Below, one piece after another: positions 41,758-52,762 of a DNA stretch of 58,646 nt. Every line of letters starts with the position of its first letter. Positions within the stretch are counted from its first letter, which is position 1. The notes below the pieces were generated by a model that saw only the letters and a list, made by a program, of their open reading frames with translations, searched no databases and had not been told where the DNA came from. The position numbers were made by a program, and so were the translations under genes. The DNA comes from Chara braunii (taxonomy: Eukaryota; Streptophyta; Charophyceae; Charales; Characeae): assembly GCA_003427395.1 (NCBI GenBank), contig BFEA01000054.1, positions 1,907,136 through 1,965,781 of the forward strand, in the 5' to 3' direction.

Positions 41758-42119
41758 TGCCATTGTTATGCCATTGAGAAGATAAGTGCGCCCCGGTGCC
41801 CTCTGATTTGACCCGTCCGTTTGTGCTCTTTTGTGTTTATTTGCTTTGAGAAGCAATTAGGACTGCAATGATCGGCAAGAGATCGGCAGCAAGAGAAGCA
41901 TAGAAATGTTGCAAAACAGTCAAATGTGTCTCATGTTTCTTCTCTTTCTGCCAAATCACCGTGGTGAACTCCGACCAGCTTTCGAAAGAGAAAGAACATT
42001 TGTGAGCTGCGAACAAGAACTACCTTTGGAATGTTTATAATACTTTCTATTTACCTAAAGAAGAAAGAGCTGCCGTTCGAACAATGTGGAGTAGAAGGCG
42101 TGATGTTTGTTCACCGTAT
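41758..42119. other. No gene recognised
   Basis: Unique-looking sequence without supported ORF or repeat. Confidence 0.35.
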
Positions 42120-42910
42120 CTACTCTCTCATAGCTCATAGATCTTACCTTACGTTGACTTATGTCTACTTATCTTATCTTACGTTATATTTTTCTATCTT
42201 AAAATAGTCATAATAATACATTATCTCACCTTCTTTTTTTTCCTTACCTTTCCTTACCTTACCTATCTTGTCTTCAATCATCTCACCTAATCTTCAAGCT
42301 GGAGAAATTGTCCAATTATCCAGTGATGTTTCATGTCATCTCATCTTATCCTATCTTTATCTTATATATATTTTACCTTCTCTTGCCTTTTCTCTTATCT
42401 TATCTTATCTCATTTAATCCCATTCTATGCTATCTTACATCTTATGTACTGTCATAGTATCTACTCGTATCTTATCATCTTGTGTCATCTCATCTCCTCT
42501 CATCTCTCACCTCATCTTATCTTATCTTATCTTATCTTATCTCTTATCTTATCTTATCTTATCTTATCTTATCTTATCTTATCTTATCTTATCTTATCTT
42601 ATCTTATCTTATCTCTTATCTTATCTTATCTTATCTTATCTCATCTTGTTGTAACATTATCCCATATTATATATCTTAGATTAAATATCTCATTTTATCT
42701 TATTATATGTTGCCTTACACTTCCTTTCCTTACCTGCTGTGCCTGAACTATTCTACCCAACGTTACCTTTCGTCACCCTATTTTACCCTCCCTCACCTCT
42801 CTCGATCCAATCTGATGACTCGATTTCATCTGATACGACATTTATCTTTCTCATCTTATTTGAGCCTCTCTTATCTTCTCTCCATTGGTCTTCTCTTCTC
42901 TTCACTTATC
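42120..42910. repeat. TTATC/TCTTA pentanucleotide array
   Basis: A near-perfect TCTTA core at about 42511-42640 is flanked on both sides by several hundred bases of increasingly degenerate TCTTA/TCATC sequence. Ser/Leu/Tyr ORFs across it are by-products. Confidence 0.95.
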
Positions 42911-43095
42911 ATACTTTCTCTCTCATCTTGCCGTACTATGTCTTTGTCTGTTTGTTTATTTGTCCGTTGGTCCATCAGGGAGGTTGAGAGGGAGGGGGGT
43001 GAGTCGGGCGGGGAGACACAGAAAGAGAACAACGGCCTAATCATGCTGAGACCTCCCTAGCTGTACGTTACAACAATGAGGGCAAGATTATGTTC

Positions 43096-43127
<32 letters not shown>

Positions 43128-43985
43128 CAATGGCACAATCACACGGAGTCAGCACAATCACACCGAGTCATTCCTTAATGCATTTTACAGAGAGAAGGAC
43201 AAGACTTCGGTCAAAAACACATCAGTGGAAGTGTGCCACTTGCACGAAAGTCGAACGAAAAAGCCACACAAACCAAAGCACACTCATTTCTTTCTTTTCT
43301 GTTTTCGGGGGATGCAGGCAGCACACACAACAAAAAACACGTGCCTTTTTCTTTTCTTTCGAGGCATTTAAGAAGGGGAAAAAAATAGGACTCCCACCCT
43401 ATCACATTTTCAATATTTCCCCACACTTCATGCAAACATAACAGAAAGCTGACTTTTGCTTACCGAGCTCGCATTAGAACACACAAAAAAAAAACACTTA
43501 GAGCGGGCTACACCCAACCGTTGTGGCCATGCCCGTGCCATGTGATCAACCAGTCGCACGACGCACGGCCATTCACACCAATGTTTTTTTTCCCGCTTTA
43601 GGACAACGATGATCTATTAAGAAAATGAAAAATAAATAATAAATAATAAAAAATAAAAATAGTATTGTAGGTTGACAGATTTTTGGTCGCCTTCCTCCCA
43701 TAAACGGGTTAGTTCCAATCTTTTTTTTTTTTTCTTTTTAATCCAATCTGCGCACCCCACTCCTGGATATCATTTGCTTCATCATGCAATGAACCGCATG
43801 CCAAACAACCCTCAACAGATGGAAGATTCACACATGAAAGTTCGCAGAAAGATTCACACCACAGAAGAGAGAGATCATTCGATGAGAAAAGCTTGAGAAT
43901 TATCAATTATATTACATCCGAGAGTTCGATAACCATCGGCCTCTACCTAACATCAACCTGAGCATCGACAGGTAGGTACCCGACT
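42911..43985. other. No gene; small microsatellites
   Basis: (AT)n(GA)n at about 43100-43127 and an A/T run at 43630-43665. ORFs are unsupported. Confidence 0.4.
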
Positions 43986-43996
43986 TCCCCCCCCCG

Positions 43997-44038
<42 letters not shown>

Positions 44039-44062
44039 TTCTCTCTCTCTCTCTCTCTCTCT
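43986..44062. repeat. Poly-C run followed by (TC)n
   Basis: About 50 C with one G, then TC dinucleotides. Length is likely unreliable in assembly. Confidence 0.95.
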
Positions 44063-44945
44063 GTCTGTGCGTGTGTGTGTGTCTGTGCAGAACTCTTCTC
44101 TCTTCGCGTGCATCACTCGTTACTCTCCCTCTCCCTCTCTCTCGATCTTGTACCACTCATCTCTCCCGTTATCTATCCTGAAGATCAACCCTGGATACAC
44201 TCGCTTTGCAGTGCCTTCTTCCTCCGGCGGTTATGGCCACCAACCCTAGCATCTAACCCTAGGTATTGTAGCACTCCATGCGCCTTCTTCCTTCCTCCAG
44301 GCGCTTGTGCAGGTCGTGTGATCGCACAAGCAACTTGCAGAGCTTCGGCAACTAGAGCAACACCAAATGCCCCCGTCGCTGCACTGTAGCAGCTATAAAT
44401 AAAGACTTGGACTGGACTTGCCTGCTTCCAACCGGTACCGGTCACCCGCGGCCTGTCCTGCTCCTTGAATTGTTGCTCCAGTAGCTTCCGGACTTTCCTG
44501 GGTCGTTGCTGCAAAATTGGACTTTGGGAACTTGGACTTTTGTTGTCGGTACCGGATGGACTTGTAATAATCGGCCTATTTTGCTACCGGTCCAACCTAA
44601 CCTACGATGTTTCGACTTTGACAGACCCTGGACCCTTCGAACCCTTCCCTGGGACTCTACCTACCGGGCCTGGTTGGGACTGGGACCAAATGGAACAGGG
44701 ACAATTCGGGACCCTGAAACCGGGACTTTCGGTGTTTGCGGCGTGAAATCCTTTTTCACTCAGGCTCCATCACGCTTATCACCATATGCATGCTAGTCAA
44801 GAGTTCTGTTTTTTTTTTTTTCCCTTTTTTTTCCCCCCCGGTCAAGAGAATTCATTGTGCTCGTAGTCTGCTTTTCTCCAGTCCAGTTTCCTTGCATACA
44901 TACACAGCCAATATAAAATAATGCAGCAAACATGCTCTCTCCTAC
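44063..44945. other. No supported gene; possible promoter-like or LTR-like fragment
   Basis: TATAAATAAAG at about 44393 could be a TATA box or polyadenylation signal. The region around 44400-44700 contains recurring GGAC(T)TTG and CCGGTACCGG phrases. No terminal repeats are seen. Confidence 0.3.
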
Positions 44946-45047
44946 CTTTTTCTTTGCATGTTGCTTCTGGCCATGTTTACTCATTTCTCCCCTCGATCCC
45001 TTTAACACTGCAAGAAGCAATTCTTTCTTCTCCTTTGATGTCCTTTC
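44946..45047 (-). CDS. Possible 102-bp exon, lysine-rich peptide
   Basis: Minus strand: acceptor CTGTCTTTGATTGCAG, 34 codons in phase 0/0 (ERTSKEKKELLLAVLKGS then a KHGQKQHAKKK end), donor AAAAAG|GTAGGA. It is consistent with being a neighbour of the exons at 49288-50208 and 41163-41465 in one minus-strand gene. The basic stretch could be a nuclear signal. No family recognised. Confidence 0.4.
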
Positions 45048-45465
45048 CTGCAATCAAAGACAGAAGTTGGATATGAAAATCTCTTTTGCTCGCAAGACGT
45101 TTGCAATTTCCAGAACTGCCTTGCAAGCCCAGGTCCATAATAGTATCTCCTGCATGGACCATGTGTACCTTTCAAGGGGGCGGAGATGCAAGAAGGTGGG
45201 GGGGTAGGGGGTGGCGGGGGGCAAGAGGGGGGTTCGCAAAGGGGAAGATGGGGCAGTGCAAACATGCTTCATGGGACACATGCATACATATTTGCACCAA
45301 CCATCAGACGCAACGGAAGTCATGCTCAGCATCATCGGGTGTGAAACGACAAAATCAGGTTATGCGTGAGAATTGGAGAAATGATTCAACCACTTGGTGA
45401 ACAGTTTGAAGCATTGAACTTGATTGAAGTCACAGAGAGGAACATCTGTACCCTTTTCCCCCAAG

Positions 45466-45636
45466 AGGAAAATACTTGTACATTATATCACATCAGATAA
45501 CGAGATCATCAAGCAGGACCACATCACGGAACTCGACGAAAAGAATATAAAAACTATGAAAAAAATTAAAAAAATGGATATGAAAATGCTAATCCTGGGG
45601 TATATCAAATCAAAAGATATGGTCACAAACTTTGAA
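45466..45636 (+). CDS. Possible 171-bp exon, unknown protein
   Basis: Acceptor CCCTTTTCCCCCAAG, 57 codons phase 0/0, donor TTTGAA|GTATGC. The peptide has ordinary protein composition (RKILVHYITSDNEIIKQDH; LILGYIKSKDMVTNFE) and no low-complexity origin except a short KK run. The strand is opposite to the exon 420 bp to its left, so it would belong to a different gene or be a relic. Confidence 0.42.
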
Positions 45637-45887
45637 GTATGCATGCACGCACACGTCCCAACATGTTCATGCGTGCATACGGCATGGACATACATGGGTT
45701 TGGAGTGGATTCTTTGCATACGGCATGGGATTTTAGAGAATCTATATACAAGTCAATATGAGACAAGATCCCCCGCATCACCCAAGGTCCTAGCAATCAT
45801 TAGTGAGAGTCGAATATTTGCCATTCTGCAGTATACATGAACTTCGATACGCCGCCCTTCTTACACATACAGTTACATATGAGGAAG
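45637..45887. other. No feature seen
   Basis: Short repeats of CATACGGCATGG (about 45677 and 45718). Confidence 0.35.
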
Positions 45888-46140
45888 ATGGTTCAGATTG
45901 GGTTTTGTCTGTTGGTTTTGGGAGAAGAGTGTGAGATAGAGAAGAGAATCAAGAGATTTAAAGCTTGTGGAGGTGGTTTGCAAGGGCGGTTGTCCTCTCA
46001 CGCATAGTGTGGAGAAGCATGAGCTTCTTGTCGACGACAGCTCACTGTGGGTTTGATCTGTTTGCTTTGGGAGTTGGAAAAAGAGAGTGAGAATCAAGAG
46101 GTATAAAAGCTTGTGGAGGTGTTTAACAAGGGCAGATCCA
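45888..46140. repeat. Imperfect duplication, ~155-bp spacing
   Basis: GGTTTTGTCTGTTGGTTTTGGGAG...AAAGCTTGTGGAGGTG recurs as GGGTTTGATCTGTTTGCTTTGGGAG...AAAGCTTGTGGAGGTG. Confidence 0.85.
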
Positions 46141-46594
46141 TTGGTTGGATGCCGAGCAGCCGACCGGTCGGCTGGTCGGCACCTACCGGTCAGCAGTTGG
46201 CGGCACCCCGTAACCCCCAATAACCCTACCAACACACCCATACCCTCCCGCAACACCCCATACCCTCCCCCAACACCTCCACAACACCCCTAAACCGGTC
46301 CCTGACACCCTCCTCCTTCCTCCCCCCCCCTCCCCCCACACAAAATCCCCTCTATACCACCCCTATACACCCCAACCCCCCCCCTATACCCCCCCGTACC
46401 TCCCCCATTCCCAAAAGTTTCTCAGCGGATTTGGGCTGTACTCAGCAAGTGCAGTACAGCCCCATAGTCAGATTTTTTTTTAAATCGGTGGATGGCTGTT
46501 TACTGACTGGTCGGCAGACCGCCGACCGGTCGGCCCTGCCGGTAGGCTGCAAAACGGTCGGCGGTCGGGGTAGGCAGTCAGCAGGTATGCAACC
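46141..46594. mobile_element. Putative TIR element rich in CCGACCGGTCGG
   Basis: GGTTGGATGCCGAGCAGCCG on the left faces CAGTCAGCAGGTATGCAACC on the right (inverted with mismatches). CCGACCGGTCGG palindromes sit inside both ends, and the centre is C-rich. No duplication could be read. Confidence 0.5.
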
Positions 46595-46962
46595 CTGCTA
46601 TGCGATGAATACTGATTATTCAGTCTAACAGGGGAATGGGAGCCGAGCTGTTGCTCTCTAGAACAACAGGAACTCTGTCCAACCTACCGCTGCAACCCTC
46701 TTACCTTCCTTTCCGGTTTCCTTTCCTCCTGTCCTTCATTCTTCTGCTCTTTGCTCTTTAAAAATTATCTCTGCTCTCCCTTGTCTATTTTGCGATTTTT
46801 TGGTTGGCTAGTCGTTCGACAGTCCCTCTGAAAAGATAGCGATAAGGAAAGGTCTCCTCATAGCTACTTAGCAGGGTGAGGTCTCGTTTGTTAACTGACA
46901 TAACCAGACGAATCACGCCACCAACTGTGAAATCCACTCCTTCGTTCCTCTTTTTTTTTCTG
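46595..46962. other. No gene recognised
   Basis: Unremarkable T/C-rich sequence immediately 3' of the U6-like RNA copy. Confidence 0.35.
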
Positions 46963-47063
46963 AATTTAGGCTTGTTTCGTGATTGTGTGAGTCATCCTCA
47001 TGCAGAGGCTATACTAATCTTCTCTGCATTGTTCCAATTTTAACAGAAGTCCTGGAGTACGAC
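46963..47063 (-). ncRNA. U6 snRNA-like sequence, probably a pseudogene
   Basis: Read on the minus strand, 101 nt align over nearly the full length of U6: a GGACTTCTGT 5' part, AAAATTGGAACAATGCAGAG, AAGATTAGTATAGCCTCTGC, then GAGGATGACTCACAC and a GAAAC 3' region. In U6 the catalytic ACAGAGA box pairs with the 5' splice site; here it reads GCAGAGA. The AGC triad (TTAGCATGGC) reads TTAGTATAGC. No TATA box is visible about 30 bp upstream, and an A-rich stretch follows the 3' end. These changes point to a retroposed or decayed copy rather than a working spliceosomal gene. Confidence 0.8.
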
Positions 47064-47099
47064 CTTTATTCCCTTCTCGTCTTTTTCATTTTTCTTACT

Positions 47100-47710
47100 T
47101 CTTGTTCCTCCTCCCTCGTTCTCCCTCCCTGTCTCTTGTCCTCCCTCCTTCCCCCTCCTCCTCCCCCTCCTCCTCCCCCTCCCCCTCCTGCTTCTCCTTC
47201 CTTCACCTCTTCTCCTTCTGCCTCTTCTGGCCCTTCTCCCCCTTATTTCCCTCATTCCTTCCTTTTCTTCCCTCCTTTTGTCTCCTTTTCTGTGCATCCC
47301 TCCTACCACCCTACCCTCTTCCTCTATTTCTGTGCCTTGCACCTTACTCCCACTGCCATTCCATGCCCAATCCTTCTTCATTCCCTGTCCATTCCTTGTT
47401 TGCATCCCTCCTACCACCCTACCCTCTTCCTCTATTTCTGTGCCTTGCACCTTACTCCCACAGCCATTCCCTGCCCAATCCTTCTTCATTCCCTGTCCAT
47501 TCCCTGTCCATTCCCTGTACGCTTCTCCCTTCCTGTCCATTCGGTCTCCATGCCCTTTCAAAAGATGGCATCTGCATTCTTCTCTCACACTCTCCCTTGT
47601 CCCTCCCTCGTTTCATTCTCATTGCATCCTTCATTCTCTCCTTCTCCCCTGCCCTCATCCCCTTCCATCCTCCTTCCTATCAGTCTCCCACCCGCATTCC
47701 TGTTGGCTTG
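47100..47710. repeat. CT-rich tract with a 108-bp tandem repeat
   Basis: A strand-biased pyrimidine tract. GCATCCCTCCTACCACCC starts units at 47294 and 47402 (108 bp, 36 codons). The long Pro/Ser and Arg/Glu ORFs on either strand arise from this composition. Confidence 0.9.
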
Positions 47711-48056
47711 TGCAACATGAGCAGCATGCCTCCCACTGGATCACATGTTCACGTGTATGGGGTGCCTTAAAAATGGAAGTTATCCACTACATACTACATA
47801 CTATAAACTTAGAATAAAGGACCTGTGCACCATGTATAATGCCCCGTGGCAGACCCGCGGCGGAAAGTGGGAGAGTGGACCTCGAGAGTGAAGCGAACTG
47901 GTGCGGTTCCCAGTTCAGGAAGCAGCCCACGCAAAATGCGGCATGGCTCAGCACAAAAAAATCTTGCTGCTTGGCACTGCGCAGCACAGAAAATTACACT
48001 GTGGTGTGCAAGAACAATTGCACTGTTTGTGCATGCGTTTGAGAGAGAAAGACACT
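47711..48056. other. No gene recognised
   Basis: No supported feature. Confidence 0.35.
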
Positions 48057-49287
<1,231 letters not shown>

Positions 49288-50208
49288 TCAAGGGGAGCAT
49301 CCCGCATATGTTGGAAATGATCGCACATCAAATACTTTTGACTTCAGCCGCTTTGTCCTCTTTTTGGCCTTCAATGCTTGGCCACCAGCAGAGCGTGCAC
49401 TGCGTACTCTCCTCATTGTGAGGTTGTTGACATCATCGACAGCTTTGTCCACATTTCCATCGAGCGAAGGCAGTTTCGTGTCTTTGGCCCCTTGTCCAGT
49501 TTGCTTCCTCAAGGCGTAGCCTCCGCCAGCTGACTGACACCCATTCTCCATACTTGTGTCTGGAGCACGAATGGCTGTCACTTCTGCTGTTTGGTCATTG
49601 GTACTGCCAGGTGTCCTTTCATCCCTGCACTCTCTCGCCGCCACCTCCTCCTCCTCCTCCTCCTCCTCCTCCTCCTCCTCCTCCCTATTGGGCTCCGCGC
49701 TAACAACAAGTGCTCCTAGGAAGTCTTTTTCCTCCTCGCAACCAATTGTTTTCTTTTGTTCACCTTCGGCGGCCTCATGTCTATACCTGCGCATGCTCGG
49801 ACCTGGATCTCCGTCGCCACCATTGTATCCCCCAGAGACTTCGCACCGCCCATCATGAACATCATCATCGTGCCACAAGCTGGTGTCACCAACGCCACCT
49901 ATTTCAAGTGCGCCTGACGAGTCAGAAGAGGATGAGAGCACTACAATTTGCTTTCCTTGCTTAGCATCCTCAACAATCTGCTTCCCTTGCTTGGCCTCCT
50001 CCTCAACACTCTGCTTCCCTTGATTAGCCTGCTCAACAGCCTGCTTCCCTTGCTTTGCCTGCTCAACAATCTGCTTCCCTTGATTAGCCTGCTCAACAGC
50101 CTGCTTCCCTTTTGTTACCTGCTCAACAATCTGCTTCCCTTGATTAGCCTGCTCAACAGCCTGCTTCCCTTGCTTTGCCTGCTCAACAATCTGCTTCCCT
50201 TGCTTTGC
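49288..50208 (-). CDS. Putative exon with 10-residue repeats and acidic region
   Basis: A 306-codon open frame starts after an acceptor (CTTTTCATTTTGAGCAG) at 50208 in phase 0. First come about nine copies of a 10-residue unit A(K/N)QGKQ(I/A)VEQ (30-bp repeat, 49945-50208), predicted helical. Then follow SSSSDSSG, a Gly/Asp-rich stretch, and an E run from (CTC)n at 49649-49682. The C-terminal part is mixed-charge, KAVDDVNNLTMRRVRSARS and KAKKRTKRLKSK. The frame either stops at 49288 or splices at CAAAA|GTATTT (49336), which would give 291 codons in phase 0. The repeat units keep frame despite substitutions at third positions and I/A exchanges, which supports translation. Family unknown; a nuclear scaffold or chromatin-type protein is only a guess from composition. 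Confidence 0.55.
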   Translation of the reverse strand, partial: AKQGKQIVEQAKQGKQAVEQANQGKQIVEQVTKGKQAVEQANQGKQIVEQAKQGKQAVEQANQGKQSVEEEAKQGKQIVEDAKQGKQIVVLSSSSDSSGALEIGGVGDTSLWHDDDVHDGRCEVSGGYNGGDGDPGPSMRRYRHEAAEGEQKKTIGCEEEKDFLGALVVSAEPNREEEEEEEEEEEEEVAARECRDERTPGSTNDQTAEVTAIRAPDTSMENGCQSAGGGYALRKQTGQGAKDTKLPSLDGNVDKAVDDVNNLTMRRVRSARSAGGQALKAKKRTKRLKSKVFDVRSFPTYAGCSP

Positions 50209-50317
50209 CTGCTCAAAATGAAAAGAGACACGCGGTTAACGGAGGGCCAAAAATTTGCTGTTTTCACCAACAGTTTCGGTGCAAAATTCAGCAAAAAATA
50301 AAATACAAACTATATGG

Positions 50318-50648
50318 CTGCGTAGCATCGTGTTAGCATCTGGAGGCGAACACGAGCATGTTCGCCCGAACACAAACAAGCACCCAAAACCCTCTGAACG
50401 CGAACATTAAAAAAAAAAAAAAAAAAAGACAAATCTCAGAAAAATCTTTAAAAAATATATGCCATGTAAAACCACAATACAAGCAACTTTTTCCTTGGAG
50501 TCATGTTCAAATTCGTAGCCAAACATGAGTTAAAAATCAAAAACCGAAAAAAAAGAAAATTAATTTTATTTTATACGAAAAAAAAACATGTTCGCCCGTT
50601 CGCGAGCCGTTCGTGCGAACACGCGAACACGTTCGCCGTGCTACGCAG
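50318..50648. mobile_element. hAT-type MITE (family hAT-c), perfect 8-bp duplication
   Basis: Termini CTGCGTAGCA and TGCTACGCAG, flanked on both sides by CTATATGG (50310-50317 and 50649-50656). The ends are full of GTTCGCCCG/CGAAC palindromes. The core (about 50448-50540) is a diverged version of that in hAT-a. Confidence 0.87.
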
Positions 50649-50720
50649 CTATATGGGCCCAGAGTGCAAACATCAAAAACACAAACAGCCCAAAGAAAAC
50701 GGAAAATAGAACACAAAAAC

Positions 50721-50957
50721 CTAGGCTACCAGAGTGGCCCGGGTCCACTTGCCCGGCTGGGCCAAAAAGAAATTCAAAAATTAAAATTATGTTTTAATTT
50801 AGATTTTTATTTTAAATTTGGTAAAGAATTTCGATGTGACCCTGAGGCAAAAGTTGTTCAGTTTATTTTTCTGCATAACATAGTTTNTCCATGGTCCTTG
50901 CACGGCAGGGCCGCCCGGGAAAATAGGGTGACCCGGGCGGCGCAGCTGGTAGCCTGG
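50721..50957. mobile_element. hAT-a MITE, perfect 8-bp duplication
   Basis: CTAGGCTACCAGAGTGGCCC to GCTGGTAGCCTGG with ACAAAAAC on both sides (50713-50720 and 50958-50965). It is inserted only 65 bp from the hAT-c element. Confidence 0.9.
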
Positions 50958-51485
50958 ACAAAAACACTATAAAACCCTAACACAAAACACTCTCCAAGTT
51001 AAAATGAAGCGTTCAACAAATCCATCGAAATGCCAACTTCTTTAGTAATGATCCGAACATGTAAAAACTGGACACATGACATTCTCTCAAGCACCTACAC
51101 ATCACACAAAGAAAAAAAACAAAGAAAAAAAAACAAAAAAACAAGGCAATATGACAGTTTCAGTGCAAAATTCGGCAAAAAAAAAAAAAAAACACCCCCG
51201 GTTCAGTAAGTGCAAGGAATATGAGCAAGAGCGATATACAGAAAACCAAGTTGCGAAATCACACAGATGTCCAAGTAGTCATGTACGCGCAGAGAGTGCA
51301 AATGCACCGAGATTCCATCCAGATAAGAGCAATACAATGAACCCACGAGCCAATGTCCAAGCCCTCAGGCCACACCAACACCGTATCCAATGTCGCTCCT
51401 ACTCTGTCTGGTGCCCAGCGCCCAGCCTACGCTACTCGCCTATCCTACTACACCAGCGTTCACGCAACAGGCTCACTTCGACTTT
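50958..51485. other. No gene recognised
   Basis: A-rich tracts at 51105-51135 and 51175-51192. Nothing else is supported. Confidence 0.4.
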
Positions 51486-52437
51486 GAAGACCAATGTACA
51501 TGACGTCAACACCATAGCTGACCTCCCTCATGCACCAGGTATGTATCTCATCTCTCCTCATCACACCTGACTTCCCACAGTGTGCATTCTCAACACCCAA
51601 AGACCACCATCGCCATCCACACCTGCGCCCAGCAGCCCGGCTATGGCTGCCGTGCGCCCACTGCCCAGCAGTGCACCTCACACCCCAGCGCCCGTGCGCG
51701 AGACCCAGCCGGCATCTTCGTGCAAAACACGAAGTTGTAATGCAGCAGCGTGGCCGCATTGCGTGCCTAGGCCAGAATGCCCTGCCCAGCAATGCTCACT
51801 TTCCTATATGGAAAGTGAGCTTAGCCTCTGCTGCCTCTGGTCCTGGCTGGGCGAGCATCCAGTAGCTTCCGGGCCTCAGTGCCTGCGCCCAGGCCCAGTT
51901 GCAGTTCTGGGCCTGGGCCCTTTACAGTTGGGCACATCCAGGCAGTCCACGGGCCTCCACATGTTTGCTTGCTGTGATCTCATTGGCTCACGGCCAGTAT
52001 GTGCCGACAACGCTGCAATCTCATTGGTCCGTGGCTGTTGTATGATGTGTCCGCCTCTGAAAGCACACGCCCAGGGCCTTAACTGTACGGGGCCCTGGCT
52101 CAACTGCCCGTTGAGGCTGCAACTTCCAGAAAGAGCCTAGAGAGGCTCACGTTGCTCTGTAACCAACTGGTATGCTGCCATTGTGTGATACCCACATATG
52201 AAAAAATGTCAAATTTTGGCCTCTTGTGAATATTCAGGCCCGCCTGCACTTAGGGCGGGCACAGGGCTTGCTTAGGGCCTCTGCCCAGAACATGTGCATG
52301 TTTGTTAAGGGGCCCGCAAGGGCTCATTTCCCCCACATATATGACCCCTTTAGGGTGATCACACTGGCCTGTACCCAGGCCTTGGCACATATTGGCAGGC
52401 CCACCGTCACTTAGGGCGGGCAAGGCCTTTCCCAGCA
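51486..52437 (+). repeat. Unclassified dispersed repeat, copy B
   Basis: Counterpart of 140-905 in the same orientation. Its last part holds two copies of GGC(A)GGCCC(A/G)CC-CACTTAGGGCGGGC (52233 and 52396), so the copy is longer at the 3' side. Confidence 0.6.
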
Positions 52438-52496
52438 CTGCCGAGAGGTCAAATCCTCGCAGTAAGTAACAATGCCGGGAAATGTTCCACATGTCA

Positions 52497-52512
52497 TTAA
52501 ATCACCAGTACC
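52497..52512. mobile_element. Left end of a T4 MITE
   Basis: TTAAATCACCAGTACC only. No matching right end is seen before H2. Confidence 0.5.
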
Positions 52513-52762
52513 TATCCCTGCTAAAGTTTTCTGACGGCCTGAATTCATAGAAGCTATTGGTAGGTCTGGCTGGGTCCAGCCAAGCCTATGTCTCGGTGGT
52601 CGGTCGTTTTGAAAACGGAAATGACCGACCAGAGAAGCAACATAAAAAAGAGAAAAAAAAAATCATGCAGAATCTTGGCTACACGTGAGGATCAAGTTAC
52701 AGCCCTCAGGGAAACACGGGAGTTACAGAATCTTGAAAAAAAAAAGAAAAGAAAGGCTCTTA

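Noticed and set aside
42333-42746. Ser/Leu/Tyr repeat ORF
   Set aside because: Translation of the TCTTA array.
47040-47770. Long ORFs of 180-245 residues on both strands
   Set aside because: Produced by a pyrimidine-rich tract with a 108-bp tandem repeat. Several frames are open together, which signals composition rather than coding.
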